Made by a program: the position numbers and the translations under genes. Below, one piece after another: positions 29,721-38,623 of a DNA stretch of 64,000 bases. Position 1 is the first letter of the stretch; each line of letters opens with the position of its first letter. This stretch comes from Arcobacter sp. F2176 (lineage in GTDB: Bacteria > Campylobacterota > Campylobacteria > Campylobacterales > Arcobacteraceae): positions 186,001-250,000 of the forward strand of contig NZ_PDJV01000004.1 of NCBI RefSeq assembly GCF_004116465.1, written 5' to 3'. The notes under the pieces are model-generated. The model had not been told where the DNA came from, ran no database searches, and was given only the letters and a program-made list of their open reading frames with translations.

Positions 29721-30548
29721 TTAAACTCGTCCAAGAGATAAACCCTTGGCAATGTGATTACGAACAAAATATATAACTATGGCACCAGGAACAAGTGTTA
29801 AAACACCTGCTGCTGCTAGAACGCCCCAATCAACTCCAGAAGCTGATATTGTTTTTGTCATAGTTACTGCTATTGATTTGGCATTAACAGCTGTTAATGT
29901 TCTACTTAAAAGTAATTCAACCCAAGAGAACATAAAACAGAAAAATGCACAAACACCAATACCAGAAGCAATTAATGGAGTGAAGATTTTTGTAAAAAAT
30001 CCAAAAAAACTAAATCCATCAATATATGCAGTTTCATCTATTTCTTTTGGTACACCACGCATAAATCCCTCCAAAATCCAAACAGATAATGGAACATTGA
30101 ATAATGTATGAGCTAAAGCCACCGCAATATGTGTATCAAATAAACCAACACTTGAATAAAGTTGAAAGAATGGCAGCGCAAATACAGCAGGTGGTGCCAT
30201 TCTGTTAGTTAATAACCAAAAGAACAAATGCTTATCTCCTAAAAATCTATATCTCGAAAAAGCATATGCTGCTGGAAGTGCTACTAAAACAGAAATAACC
30301 GTATTCATTACAACATATATCATTGAGTTGATATATCCCCAATACCAAGTAGGGTCTGTGAATATAACAATATAATTATGAAAAGTAAGATCATTAGGAA
30401 AAAGTGAAAAAGTTCCCAATATCTCTTCATTTGTTTTAAAACTCATATTTACTAACCAATAAACAGGTAACATCAAAAAGATAATATATATAAGCATAAT
30501 AGTAGGAGATTTACTGCTAAAAAAGCCTTTTTTAATTGCTGTACTCAT
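29721..30548 (-). CDS. glpQ: glycerol ABC transporter permease (GlpQ-like)
   Basis: A 275-residue MalG-type permease with six predicted helices and the EAA loop EIDETAYIDGFSFFGFFTKIFTPLIASG, which contacts the ATPases. The ending VRNHIAKGLSLGRV is typical of this subfamily. It is 3 bases downstream of glpP. Not related to the glycerophosphodiester phosphodiesterase that shares the name. Confidence 0.92.
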   Translation of the reverse strand: MSTAIKKGFFSSKSPTIMLIYIIFLMLPVYWLVNMSFKTNEEILGTFSLFPNDLTFHNYIVIFTDPTWYWGYINSMIYVVMNTVISVLVALPAAYAFSRYRFLGDKHLFFWLLTNRMAPPAVFALPFFQLYSSVGLFDTHIAVALAHTLFNVPLSVWILEGFMRGVPKEIDETAYIDGFSFFGFFTKIFTPLIASGIGVCAFFCFMFSWVELLLSRTLTAVNAKSIAVTMTKTISASGVDWGVLAAAGVLTLVPGAIVIYFVRNHIAKGLSLGRV

Positions 30549-30551
30549 AAA

Positions 30552-31421
30552 TTACTCCTCTTCTTTATCTATGTTTGTCATGATTGTAAAAAATGCCCAA
30601 CATGTTAATAGTATCACTAGAAAATATATTAGTGAAAAAGCTGCTGCTGGTCCTAAATCAAACTGACCAATTGCTGTTTTAACTAAATCTATAGATAAAA
30701 ATGTAGTAGAATTTCCAGGCCCACCACCTGTTACAACCATAGGTTCAGTATAAATCATAAAACTATCCATAAATCTAAGCAAACTAGCAATTAGCAATAC
30801 TCCCATCATTTTAGGAAGTTGGATATATCTAAAAACACTCCATTTTGAAGCTTGGTCGATTTTTGCTGCTTGGTAATAAGCTGATGGAATTGATTGTAAT
30901 CCTGCATAACAAAGTAAAACAACTAACGAAGTCCAATGCCATACATCCATTACAATTATTGTAACCCATGCATCAAGTACATTTTGGGTGTAGTTATAAT
31001 CAATCCCCATTGATACTAAAGTATGACCCAAAAGTCCAATATCAGTTCTTCCAAATATTTGCCAAATAGTACCAACAACATTCCAAGGAACAAGTAGTGG
31101 AAGAGCAACTAATATTAAACAAGCTGATGACCAAAACCCTTTTTTAGGCATATGTAAAGCAATAAAAATACCAAGAGGAATCTCTATTGCTAAAATAATT
31201 CCTGTAAAAAGTATCTGTCTTCCTAAGGCCGCATGAATTCTCTCTGAGTGAAGAACTTCTTCAAACCATTGTAATCCAGCAGGGAAAAATACATTATTTC
31301 CAAAGGTATCTTGAACTGAATAATTAACAACTGTCATTAAAGGAATAACAGCTGAAAAACCAACAAGGATTAGTACTGGAAGTACAAGAAACCATGCCTT
31401 TTGATTTACAGTTTTTTTCAT
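30552..31421 (-). CDS. glpP: glycerol ABC transporter permease (GlpP-like)
   Basis: A 289-residue MalF-type permease with six helices and EAA-loop block SIPSAYYQAAKIDQASKWSVFRYIQLPKM. I start it at ATG 31421, which overlaps the glpT stop as ATGA with AAGGAG behind it. An upstream ATG at 31445 would need a 28-base overlap and has a poorer site. Partner of GlpQ in the inner membrane. Confidence 0.92.
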   Translation of the reverse strand: MKKTVNQKAWFLVLPVLILVGFSAVIPLMTVVNYSVQDTFGNNVFFPAGLQWFEEVLHSERIHAALGRQILFTGIILAIEIPLGIFIALHMPKKGFWSSACLILVALPLLVPWNVVGTIWQIFGRTDIGLLGHTLVSMGIDYNYTQNVLDAWVTIIVMDVWHWTSLVVLLCYAGLQSIPSAYYQAAKIDQASKWSVFRYIQLPKMMGVLLIASLLRFMDSFMIYTEPMVVTGGGPGNSTTFLSIDLVKTAIGQFDLGPAAAFSLIYFLVILLTCWAFFTIMTNIDKEEE

Positions 31422-32497
31422 AGTGCTTCTCCTTGGACTATCCAATCATTTTCATATACATTGATTTTTTCTAAATCAAAAGTCATGCTACTCATTGTTG
31501 AAGTGATTTTTGTATCTTCTGAAACTATTATATTTATATTATTATCTTTGTATTTTGCTCGTACAATCTTATGGTGAGCCACATCTTCTATCCTGGTAAT
31601 ATCTATTTTGATTCCCTCTCCATCTTCACAAAGGTTTATGAATTCAGGTCTTATTCCTAATTGAATCACACCTTCTAAATCTTTATATTTAGAATTTAAT
31701 TCAATTGTATAATCATCTAAAGTTGCTATGTTTCCATTAATTTTCACATCAAAAAGATTCATTCCTGGTGAACCAATAAAATATCCCACAAAGGTATGTG
31801 CTGGTTTTTCAAATAATTCTTCTGGAGTTCCTATTTGTAAAACTATTCCTTGGTTCATAACTACAACCTTATCAGCAAAGGTTAAAGCTTCTGTTTGGTC
31901 ATGAGTTACAAATATCATTGTATGTTTTAGCTCTTTGTGTAAAGCTTTTAATTGAGTTCTTAATTCCCATTTCATATGAGGGTCAATCACAGTTAAAGGT
32001 TCATCAAATAAAATTGCATTTACATCTTCTCTTACCATTCCTCTACCTAAAGATATTTTTTGTTTGGCATCAGCTGTTAAACCACTTGCTTTGTTATCCA
32101 AAATATCTTCAACTTTTATTGCTTTTGCAATAGCATCAACTCTTTGTTTGATATATTCAGGCTTTTCTTTTCTATTTTTTAAAGGAAATTCTAGATTTTG
32201 TCTGACTGTCATTGTGTCATAGACAACGGGGAATTGAAATACTTGGGCAATATTTCTATGTGCTGTATCTTCATTTGTAACATCTTTATCATCAAATAGA
32301 ATTTTTCCCTCTGATGGAGTTATAATTCCAGATATAATATTTAGTAAAGTTGATTTTCCACATCCAGAAGGTCCAAGTAGGGCATAAGCTGCTCCATCTT
32401 CCCACTCATGATTTAAAGGTTGTAGTACATAATCTTTATCTGAAATTGGATTTTCCATATAACTATGGGCTAAGTTTGAAAGAGTTATTTTTGCCAT
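31418..32497 (-). CDS. glpT: glycerol ABC transporter ATPase (GlpT-like) with degenerate signature motif
   Basis: A 359-residue MalK-type ATPase: Walker A GPSGCGKST (42-50), Q-loop Q88, Walker B LFDEP (D165, E166), H-loop H199 in FVTHDQTEA, and a C-terminal TOBE-like regulatory domain. The signature, normally LSGGQ, reads LTADAKQ (140-146). It therefore should supply a good nucleotide site but a poor signature to its partner GlpS, whose defects are complementary. The name follows rhizobial usage; it is not the glycerol-3-phosphate antiporter GlpT. Confidence 0.93.
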   Translation of the reverse strand: MAKITLSNLAHSYMENPISDKDYVLQPLNHEWEDGAAYALLGPSGCGKSTLLNIISGIITPSEGKILFDDKDVTNEDTAHRNIAQVFQFPVVYDTMTVRQNLEFPLKNRKEKPEYIKQRVDAIAKAIKVEDILDNKASGLTADAKQKISLGRGMVREDVNAILFDEPLTVIDPHMKWELRTQLKALHKELKHTMIFVTHDQTEALTFADKVVVMNQGIVLQIGTPEELFEKPAHTFVGYFIGSPGMNLFDVKINGNIATLDDYTIELNSKYKDLEGVIQLGIRPEFINLCEDGEGIKIDITRIEDVAHHKIVRAKYKDNNINIIVSEDTKITSTMSSMTFDLEKINVYENDWIVQGEAL

Positions 32498-32508
32498 TTC
32501 TTCTCCTT

Positions 32509-33597
32509 CTATCTTTCTTCTACATAAGAGGCAGTTTTAACTAAATCGCCATCATGAGAAAATACAAAAATATGACGAGTATCTAAATACACTGATATTT
32601 CTGAGTTATATTCTAAGTCATGTACTCCATGAACTAGACCAATCCAATTGTCTTCTTTGTGTTGCATATGTAAAAAAGTCTCAGATCCTGTTATTTCTGT
32701 AACATCTAAGTGGGCAGAAAACTCAATTGCATTTTCTGATTTTTTTGTAAGCTCTAAGTGATTTGGTCTAAAGCCTGCTAGATATTTTCCATCTTTTATA
32801 TCTTTTAGCCCATTTGTAGCAAGTGCTTTTTGTCTATCTCCATAATAAAAATAATCACCTTCTTTTTTTATATTTAAAAAATTCATTGAAGGGTTTGAGA
32901 AAACTTTTGCAGTAATTGCCGTATTTGGTCTGTGATAAACTTTTGTAGTTTCATCAAATTGTGTTATTTTACCTTCCCATAATGTCACAACATTTCCACC
33001 TAATAATAGTGCTTCTTCTGGTTCAGTTGTAGCATATACAAAAATTGCTCCAGATTTTTCAAACATTTTTGGTATCTCTTCTCTTAATTCTTCTCTTAAT
33101 TTGTAATCCAAGTTTGCAAGGGGTTCATCTAATAGTACTAAACCAGAACCTTTTACTAGTGAACGAGCTAGTGCGCATCTTTGTTGTTGCCCACCTGATA
33201 ATTCTAAGGGTTTTCTATCTAACATATTTGTTAAACGCATAAGTGCAGCTGTTTCTCTAACTGCTTTGTCTATCTCATCTGAATCTTTTTTCATTATTCT
33301 CAAAGGTGCTGCAATATTTTCATATACACTCATTGAAGGATAATTGACAAATTGCTGATAGACCATCGCAACTTTTCTATCTTGAACTCTCATTCTAGTA
33401 ACATCTTTTCCTTCCCACAGAATTTTTCCTGTTGTAGGTACATCCAATCCTGCCATTATTCTCATCAAGGTTGTTTTTCCTGATAAGGTTCTACCTAGAA
33501 GTACATTCATCGTACCTTTTTGTAGTGTTAGGTTTGTATTATAAATATGAGTTTGTCCATCAACTTTCATTGACACATTCTCAAGTTCTAATGACAT
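32509..33597 (-). CDS. glpS: glycerol ABC transporter ATPase (GlpS-like) lacking the H-loop histidine
   Basis: A 362-residue MalK-type ATPase: Walker A GRTLSGKT (35-42), Q-loop Q81, intact signature LSGGQ (133-137), Walker B LLDEP (D157, E158), and a C-terminal TOBE domain. In the switch region, where relatives have THDQ, the sequence is TTEPEEA and T191 replaces the histidine. First gene of the minus-strand transporter operon. A CATTATAATG box lies about 62 bases upstream. Confidence 0.93.
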   Translation of the reverse strand: MSLELENVSMKVDGQTHIYNTNLTLQKGTMNVLLGRTLSGKTTLMRIMAGLDVPTTGKILWEGKDVTRMRVQDRKVAMVYQQFVNYPSMSVYENIAAPLRIMKKDSDEIDKAVRETAALMRLTNMLDRKPLELSGGQQQRCALARSLVKGSGLVLLDEPLANLDYKLREELREEIPKMFEKSGAIFVYATTEPEEALLLGGNVVTLWEGKITQFDETTKVYHRPNTAITAKVFSNPSMNFLNIKKEGDYFYYGDRQKALATNGLKDIKDGKYLAGFRPNHLELTKKSENAIEFSAHLDVTEITGSETFLHMQHKEDNWIGLVHGVHDLEYNSEISVYLDTRHIFVFSHDGDLVKTASYVEER

Positions 33598-33658
33598 TCA
33601 ATCTCCTTGCTAGAATTATTATATTAATAAAATTATCAATGTAATAAATTTACATCAT

Positions 33659-33672
33659 AACATTATAATGTT
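33659..33672. promoter_or_regulatory. glycerol-regulon box before glpS
   Basis: AACATTATAATGTT is a perfect 14-base palindrome, about 62 bases upstream of the glpS ATG. The core CATTATAATG recurs at 25973 and 33933. Confidence 0.62.
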
Positions 33673-33932
33673 GTCTTTAATAGTGACGTATAGAATTTTA
33701 AAGTATGCTTAAGAATGTCAGTATTTTATTGTCTTTAATTAAAATCTTTTTCATCTTTAAACGTAGCAATAAAATAGCATTGCGGTTCGATGGGAGCTTG
33801 CTTGCATTGACCTTATAAATTACTTAAATTACATTTTATAAATTGCAAAAAAGCACTTCTTTTTTAAGTCAATACTTTAAGTGCAATTTTTAATTATTTG
33901 AAATTATTTAATATTCTTTTTATAGTTATATC

Positions 33933-33971
33933 ATTATAATGTCTTCAATAACATTATAACCTTATAATGTA
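33933..33971. promoter_or_regulatory. glycerol-regulon boxes before glpD
   Basis: CATTATAATG (33933-33942) is followed by the inverted repeat ACATTATAA-CC-TTATAATGT (33952-33971). The second site ends 23 bases before the glpD ATG, where binding would block transcription. Confidence 0.62.
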
Positions 33972-33994
33972 ATCTATTTAAGGATAGTAAAATT

Positions 33995-35554
33995 ATGGAA
34001 AGTAATAAATTTGACATTATTATTATAGGTGGGGGAGCAACAGGAAGTGGAACAGCTTTAGATGCGGCATCAAGAGGCTTTAAAACTTTAGTATTAGAAA
34101 AAAATGATTTTGCTGAAGGAACTAGTTCTAGAAGTACAAAACTAGTACATGGTGGAGTTCGTTATTTGGAAGCCGCTGTGAAGGGCTTGAATATGGACCA
34201 ATTCAATTTAGTAAAAGAGGGATTAAAAGAGAGATCAAGACTTTTGAAAAATGCTCCTCACTTATGTTCTAGACTTACCCTTGTAACTCCTATATATAAA
34301 TGGTGGGAATTACCTTATATGTTTATTGGTTTGAGTTTATATGATTTTGTATCAGGAAGAAGAGGTCTTGGTAGAAGTTCAATTGTATGTAAAGATAAGA
34401 TGATAAATAACTTTCCAAGTATCAAAAAAAATGCCTTAGTAGGTGGAGTTAAATATTATGATGGAAGTTTTAATGACTCACGATTGAATGTAACACTACT
34501 TAAAACAGCTCAAAAGTTTGGGGCTGATTGTAGAAATTATAGTGAAGTTGAAGAGTTTTTATACGAAGAGGGAAAAATCTCTGGGGTAAAAGTAAGAAAT
34601 AAAATTACAGATGAAACTTATATTGTAAACTCAAAAGTTATAATAAATGCAACGGGAGCATTTTCTGATAAGGTAAGAACTTTAGATAATAAAGAAGCAA
34701 AAAAAATGCTTGACTTAAGTTCTGGTATTCATATTGTATTAGACAAAAAGTATTTGCCTTCTGATGAAGGTTTGATGATTCCAAAAACTGAAGATGGAAG
34801 AGTTTTATTTATACTTCCTTGGATGGGTAAATGTTTAGTTGGAACTACAGATGAAAAAACAACTCTAAGTGAACATCCAGAGGTTTCTGCTGAAGATATA
34901 AAATATATATTAAAACACTTAGAAATATATTTTGATTTAAAAATTGATGAAAGTGAAATATTATCGTCATGGTGTGGAATAAGACCATTAGTAGCAGCGC
35001 CTAAAAATGCCTCAACAAAAAGTATTGTAAGAGAGCATATTATTATTAGCTCTGATTCTGGCTTAGTTAGTATTTTAGGTGGCAAATGGACAACTTATAG
35101 AAAGATGTCAGAAGAGCTTGTTGATTATGTGACTTCTAAATTTGCTTTAGAAAACAAAGAGTGCCAAACAAAAAAATTAAAATTAATAGGAAGTGAAAAC
35201 TTTACAAAAGAGATGCAAGTTGATTGTTTAGATGAAGATATTAAAAAATATTTGATTAAAATGTATGGTGATAAAGCAAATGATGTTTTAAGTTGTACTA
35301 AAAAAATACAGAGATTACATAAAGACTATGCACATACTAATGCAGAATTAATTTATACTATTAAAGAAGAGTTTGTACAAAAACCTATGGATTATATAGT
35401 AAGAAGAACATCTTTGGCCTTGATTGATAAAAAAGCTGCAAAAGAGATTTTAGACAAAGTATTAGAAATAATGCAAAAAGAGTTAAATTGGGATGAAAAA
35501 AGAGTAAATATTGAAAAAGAAAAATCTTTGGAGTTATTAAATAATTCATTATAA
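33995..35554 (+). CDS. glpD: FAD-dependent glycerol-3-phosphate dehydrogenase
   Basis: A 519-residue membrane-associated flavoprotein oxidising glycerol 3-phosphate to dihydroxyacetone phosphate and passing electrons to quinone. It has the N-terminal FAD fold IIIIGGGATGSGTALDAASRG, then SSRSTKLVHGGVRYLE and a C-terminal helical domain. It is divergent from the transporter operon and followed by two GntR-type regulators. It completes the import-kinase-dehydrogenase pathway. Confidence 0.96.
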   Translation: MESNKFDIIIIGGGATGSGTALDAASRGFKTLVLEKNDFAEGTSSRSTKLVHGGVRYLEAAVKGLNMDQFNLVKEGLKERSRLLKNAPHLCSRLTLVTPIYKWWELPYMFIGLSLYDFVSGRRGLGRSSIVCKDKMINNFPSIKKNALVGGVKYYDGSFNDSRLNVTLLKTAQKFGADCRNYSEVEEFLYEEGKISGVKVRNKITDETYIVNSKVIINATGAFSDKVRTLDNKEAKKMLDLSSGIHIVLDKKYLPSDEGLMIPKTEDGRVLFILPWMGKCLVGTTDEKTTLSEHPEVSAEDIKYILKHLEIYFDLKIDESEILSSWCGIRPLVAAPKNASTKSIVREHIIISSDSGLVSILGGKWTTYRKMSEELVDYVTSKFALENKECQTKKLKLIGSENFTKEMQVDCLDEDIKKYLIKMYGDKANDVLSCTKKIQRLHKDYAHTNAELIYTIKEEFVQKPMDYIVRRTSLALIDKKAAKEILDKVLEIMQKELNWDEKRVNIEKEKSLELLNNSL

Positions 35555-35661
35555 CAAATATTAAGTACACTTTAAAATTGAATTATGTAATATGCAATAA
35601 TAAATAGAATATATTGTTATAATATATTACAAATCAATATTTATCTTAAAAGGAAATACTT

Positions 35662-36393
35662 TTGTTTGCTAAAAATGGTATACCATTATATCTTCAATTA
35701 AAAGAGAAATTATTGGAAGATATTAAGTTAAATTACAAAGCTGATGATATTATACCAGCTGAGGGCAAACTTGAAGAGAAATATCAAGTAAGTAGAATAA
35801 CTGTAAGAAAAGCTATTGAAGAGTTAGAGCGAGAAAATGTAGTTATTAAAAAGCAAGGTAAAGGAACTTTTGTACAAGAAAAGAAAGTCCTTTATGATGC
35901 AAATTCTATTGGGTCTTTAACCCAAAGATTAGAAAAACAAAAACATCTTCTTACTACAAAATCTATATCTTTTGAAATAATTGAAGAGGGTGAAGAACAT
36001 TTTGTAAAAGATATGCTAAATTGTGAAAAACTATTATGCATTAGAAGAACTAGATTGTTAAATGAAGTTCCTTTTGCATTGATGATAAACTATTTTGATG
36101 TAAATACTGTACCTGATATTGAGAAAAAGCTAAATCTTGAATCATTGTATGCCTTTTTAAAAGAAGAGTATAATATTGAATTTTATAACGCAGAAGAGAT
36201 AGTAGAAGCAAAAGCTGCAAATAAAGATGAAGCTAAAAGATTAAATGTAAAAGAAGGTTTTCCTTTATTGTCTTTAAAAAGACTCTCATATGACAGAAGT
36301 AACAAGCCAATAGAGTATTCAAATTTGGTTATCAAATCAGATATGTACAAACACAAGATAATTTTATCAAATGATAAAATGTCAAATATATAA
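35662..36393 (+). CDS. GntR/HutC-family regulator with UTRA domain, copy 1
   Basis: A 243-residue regulator. The winged helix is at 1-70 (PLYLQLKEKLLEDI ... KLEEKYQVSRITVRKAIEELERE ... KQGKGTFV), then a UTRA ligand domain (about 85-235). It starts at TTG 35662 with AAAGGAA 7 bases upstream. Its neighbour 36411-37136 is about 60% identical by eye, and also starts with TTG-TTT-GCT. As the only regulators in the glycerol module they are the best candidates to bind the CATTATAATG boxes. Effector unknown, perhaps glycerol or glycerol 3-phosphate. Confidence 0.9.
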   Translation: MFAKNGIPLYLQLKEKLLEDIKLNYKADDIIPAEGKLEEKYQVSRITVRKAIEELERENVVIKKQGKGTFVQEKKVLYDANSIGSLTQRLEKQKHLLTTKSISFEIIEEGEEHFVKDMLNCEKLLCIRRTRLLNEVPFALMINYFDVNTVPDIEKKLNLESLYAFLKEEYNIEFYNAEEIVEAKAANKDEAKRLNVKEGFPLLSLKRLSYDRSNKPIEYSNLVIKSDMYKHKIILSNDKMSNI

Positions 36394-36410
36394 ATCAAAG
36401 GATATGATTA

Positions 36411-37136
36411 TTGTTTGCTAAAAATGGTATTCCCTTATATATACAATTAAAGAAAAAATTATTAAAAGATATTCAAGACAATTATAAACCTGGAGATTTA
36501 TTATCTCCTGAAGTAAAGCTAGAAAAAGAGTATGAAGTAAGTAGAATAACTATAAGAAAAGCTATTGAATTACTTGAAAGAGATAATGTCTTAGAACGAA
36601 AACAAGGTTCAGGAACATATATAAAAGAACAAAAAATCCTTTATGATGCAAATTCAATTGGCTCACTAACTCAAAGATTAAATAAACAAAATCATAAACT
36701 TACTACTAAATCAATTGAATTTGAAGTTATTAAAAAAGAGCATTATGTAAAAGAGTTATTAAAATGTGATACTCTGTTGTGCATAAAAAGATTTAGAGAG
36801 ATGGATGGAATACCTTTTGCTTTGATGTTAAATTATTTGGATTTTGATAAAGTTCCAAATTTAAAGAAAAAGTTTAATATAGAGTCTTTATATACTTTCT
36901 TAAAAGATGAATACAATATAGAATTTTTTAATGCTCAAGAGACAGTGGAAGCAAAAGACTCTACAAAAGAAGAAGCGCAAAAGTTAGGTATAAAAGAGGG
37001 CTCTGCACTTTTATCTTTGCATAGATTATCTTTTGATAAAGAGAATAATCCTGTAGAATATTCAGATATTTTAATCAAAGCAAATATGTATAAACATCAA
37101 ATCACACTCTCAAATGACAAAATCTCAAATTACTAA
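36411..37136 (+). CDS. GntR/HutC-family regulator with UTRA domain, copy 2
   Basis: A 241-residue paralog of the preceding regulator, 17 bases downstream, with the same architecture and the same TTG start behind AAAGGA. The recognition region (YEVSRITIRKAIELLERD) is nearly identical to copy 1, so both probably bind the same site. The UTRA half differs more, suggesting different effectors or heterodimers. It has a two-residue deletion relative to copy 1 near residue 108. Confidence 0.9.
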   Translation: MFAKNGIPLYIQLKKKLLKDIQDNYKPGDLLSPEVKLEKEYEVSRITIRKAIELLERDNVLERKQGSGTYIKEQKILYDANSIGSLTQRLNKQNHKLTTKSIEFEVIKKEHYVKELLKCDTLLCIKRFREMDGIPFALMLNYLDFDKVPNLKKKFNIESLYTFLKDEYNIEFFNAQETVEAKDSTKEEAQKLGIKEGSALLSLHRLSFDKENNPVEYSDILIKANMYKHQITLSNDKISNY

Positions 37137-37173
37137 TTAAAAGTTGCAAATCCCATCATAATAAATCTTTTGA

Positions 37174-37179
37174 TATAAT
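37174..37179 (+). promoter_or_regulatory. -10 element of the argH promoter
   Basis: TATAAT preceded by TGA in an AT-rich stretch, 37 bases before the argH ATG. Confidence 0.45.
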
Positions 37180-37216
37180 GCAAAAAATTTAAAGCAGATT
37201 ATAAAGGATAGTTTTA

Positions 37217-38599
37217 ATGGCAAATGACCAAATTTTAAAAAATACAAATGCAAAGCTTTTGGATGAATTTAATGCCTCAGTTATGTTTGATAAAGAACTT
37301 TATGCACAAGATATAAAAGGTTCAATTGCTCACTCTCAAATGTTAAAAGAACAAGGGATTTTGACAATAAAAGATCAAGAAGACATTGAGAGAGGATTAC
37401 TTCAAGTAAAAGAAGAGATGGAATCAGGAGCTTTTGAATTTAAAATTGAACATGAAGATATTCATATGGCAGTTGAGAGTAGATTAACTGAGATAATTGG
37501 TGAAGCTGGGAAAAGACTTCATACTGCAAGAAGTAGAAACGACCAAGTTGCTACTGATTTTAGACTTTATGTACAAGATAAAAATTTATCAATAAAAGTA
37601 CAGTTAAAAGAGCTTGTAAATACATTTGTGGAAGTTGCTAAAAAACATACTGAAACTTTAATTCCTGGTATGACACACTTACAACATGCCCAACCAATTA
37701 ACTTTGGATATCATCTATTGGCTTATGCAAATATGTTTAAAAGAGATTTTGAAAGATTTGAAAGCTCATATGAAAGAAATAATTACTGCCCTTTAGGAAG
37801 TGCAGCACTTGCTGGAACTCCGCATAATATAAATAGGTTTTCTACTTCTGAAAAATTAGGATTTAATTCTCCAACTATAAGTGCTCTTGATACTGTTTCA
37901 GATAGAGATTTTGCTTTAGAAATTTTATTTAATATAAGTACAGCAATGATGCACATAAGTAGAATATCTGAAGAGTTAGTTACTTGGTCATCTTATGAGT
38001 TCCAATTTGTAAGAATGAGTGATGAATATGCAACAACATCTTCAATAATGCCACAAAAGAAAAATCCTGATGTTCCTGAATTATTAAGAGGAAAAACTGG
38101 AAGAGTTTATGGGAATTTAGTCTCATTATTCACAGTTATGAAAGGTTTACCACTAGCTTATAATAAAGATACACAAGAAGATAAAGAAGGTGTTTTTGAT
38201 TCTGTTAAAACTATTGAAATCTCTATTTCTATTTTAAATGAAGTTATAAAAACTATGATAATAAATGTAGAGAGAATGGCAAACGCTTGTAAAATAGGAC
38301 ACTTGAGTGCTACTGATTTAGCTGATTATTTAGTTCAAAAACAAGCTATGCCTTTTAGAACTGCATATTATATCACCAAAGATGTAGTTGCAGTTGCAAA
38401 TAGTTTAAACAAAGATATTAGTGAATTAACTCTAGAAGAAATAAGAAGTTCAAATGATAATATTAAAGATATTGATGAAGAGATTTTACTATTTTTAGAT
38501 TTAAAAGCTTCAATGAATGCAAGAACATCATTTGGTGGAACTTCTACAAAAAATACAAATGAACAAATCGAAATATTTGAGAAGTGGTTAAAAAATTAG
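37217..38599 (+). CDS. argH: argininosuccinate lyase
   Basis: A 460-residue fumarase/aspartase-fold enzyme splitting argininosuccinate into arginine and fumarate. Motifs seen are [44 protein letters not shown] and the signature [19 protein letters not shown]. Complete length. It has its own promoter, AAGGAT before the ATG, and a strong terminator shared with cheV. Confidence 0.97.
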   Translation: MANDQILKNTNAKLLDEFNASVMFDKELYAQDIKGSIAHSQMLKEQGILTIKDQEDIERGLLQVKEEMESGAFEFKIEHEDIHMAVESRLTEIIGEAGKRLHTARSRNDQVATDFRLYVQDKNLSIKVQLKELVNTFVEVAKKHTETLIPGMTHLQHAQPINFGYHLLAYANMFKRDFERFESSYERNNYCPLGSAALAGTPHNINRFSTSEKLGFNSPTISALDTVSDRDFALEILFNISTAMMHISRISEELVTWSSYEFQFVRMSDEYATTSSIMPQKKNPDVPELLRGKTGRVYGNLVSLFTVMKGLPLAYNKDTQEDKEGVFDSVKTIEISISILNEVIKTMIINVERMANACKIGHLSATDLADYLVQKQAMPFRTAYYITKDVVAVANSLNKDISELTLEEIRSSNDNIKDIDEEILLFLDLKASMNARTSFGGTSTKNTNEQIEIFEKWLKN

Positions 38600-38623
38600 A
38601 TGATTTAAAATCATCTAATTTTT
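38591..38623. terminator. bidirectional terminator, argH / cheV
   Basis: Perfect 15-base arms AAAAATTAGATGATT and AATCATCTAATTTTT around TAA. T run on both strands. It includes both stop codons. Confidence 0.8.

Larger units (their letters stand above)
33598..33994. other. 397-base divergent regulatory region between glpS and glpD
   Basis: No open frame of note. It holds operator-like boxes at both ends (33659-33672, 33933-33971). A G+C-richer patch at about 33777-33812 contains GCATTG twice. An inverted repeat GCACTT (33853-33858) / AAGTGC (33879-33884) is followed by a T run and could end a short rightward RNA. The gap is long for this compact genome. Confidence 0.55.

Noticed and set aside
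31418-32497. Reading glpT as the glycerol-3-phosphate antiporter
   Set aside because: The protein is an ABC ATPase; the name comes from the rhizobial glycerol transporter operon.
33777-33812. GGTTCGA resembling a tRNA T-loop
   Set aside because: No pairing T stem, acceptor stem or anticodon arm could be formed around it.
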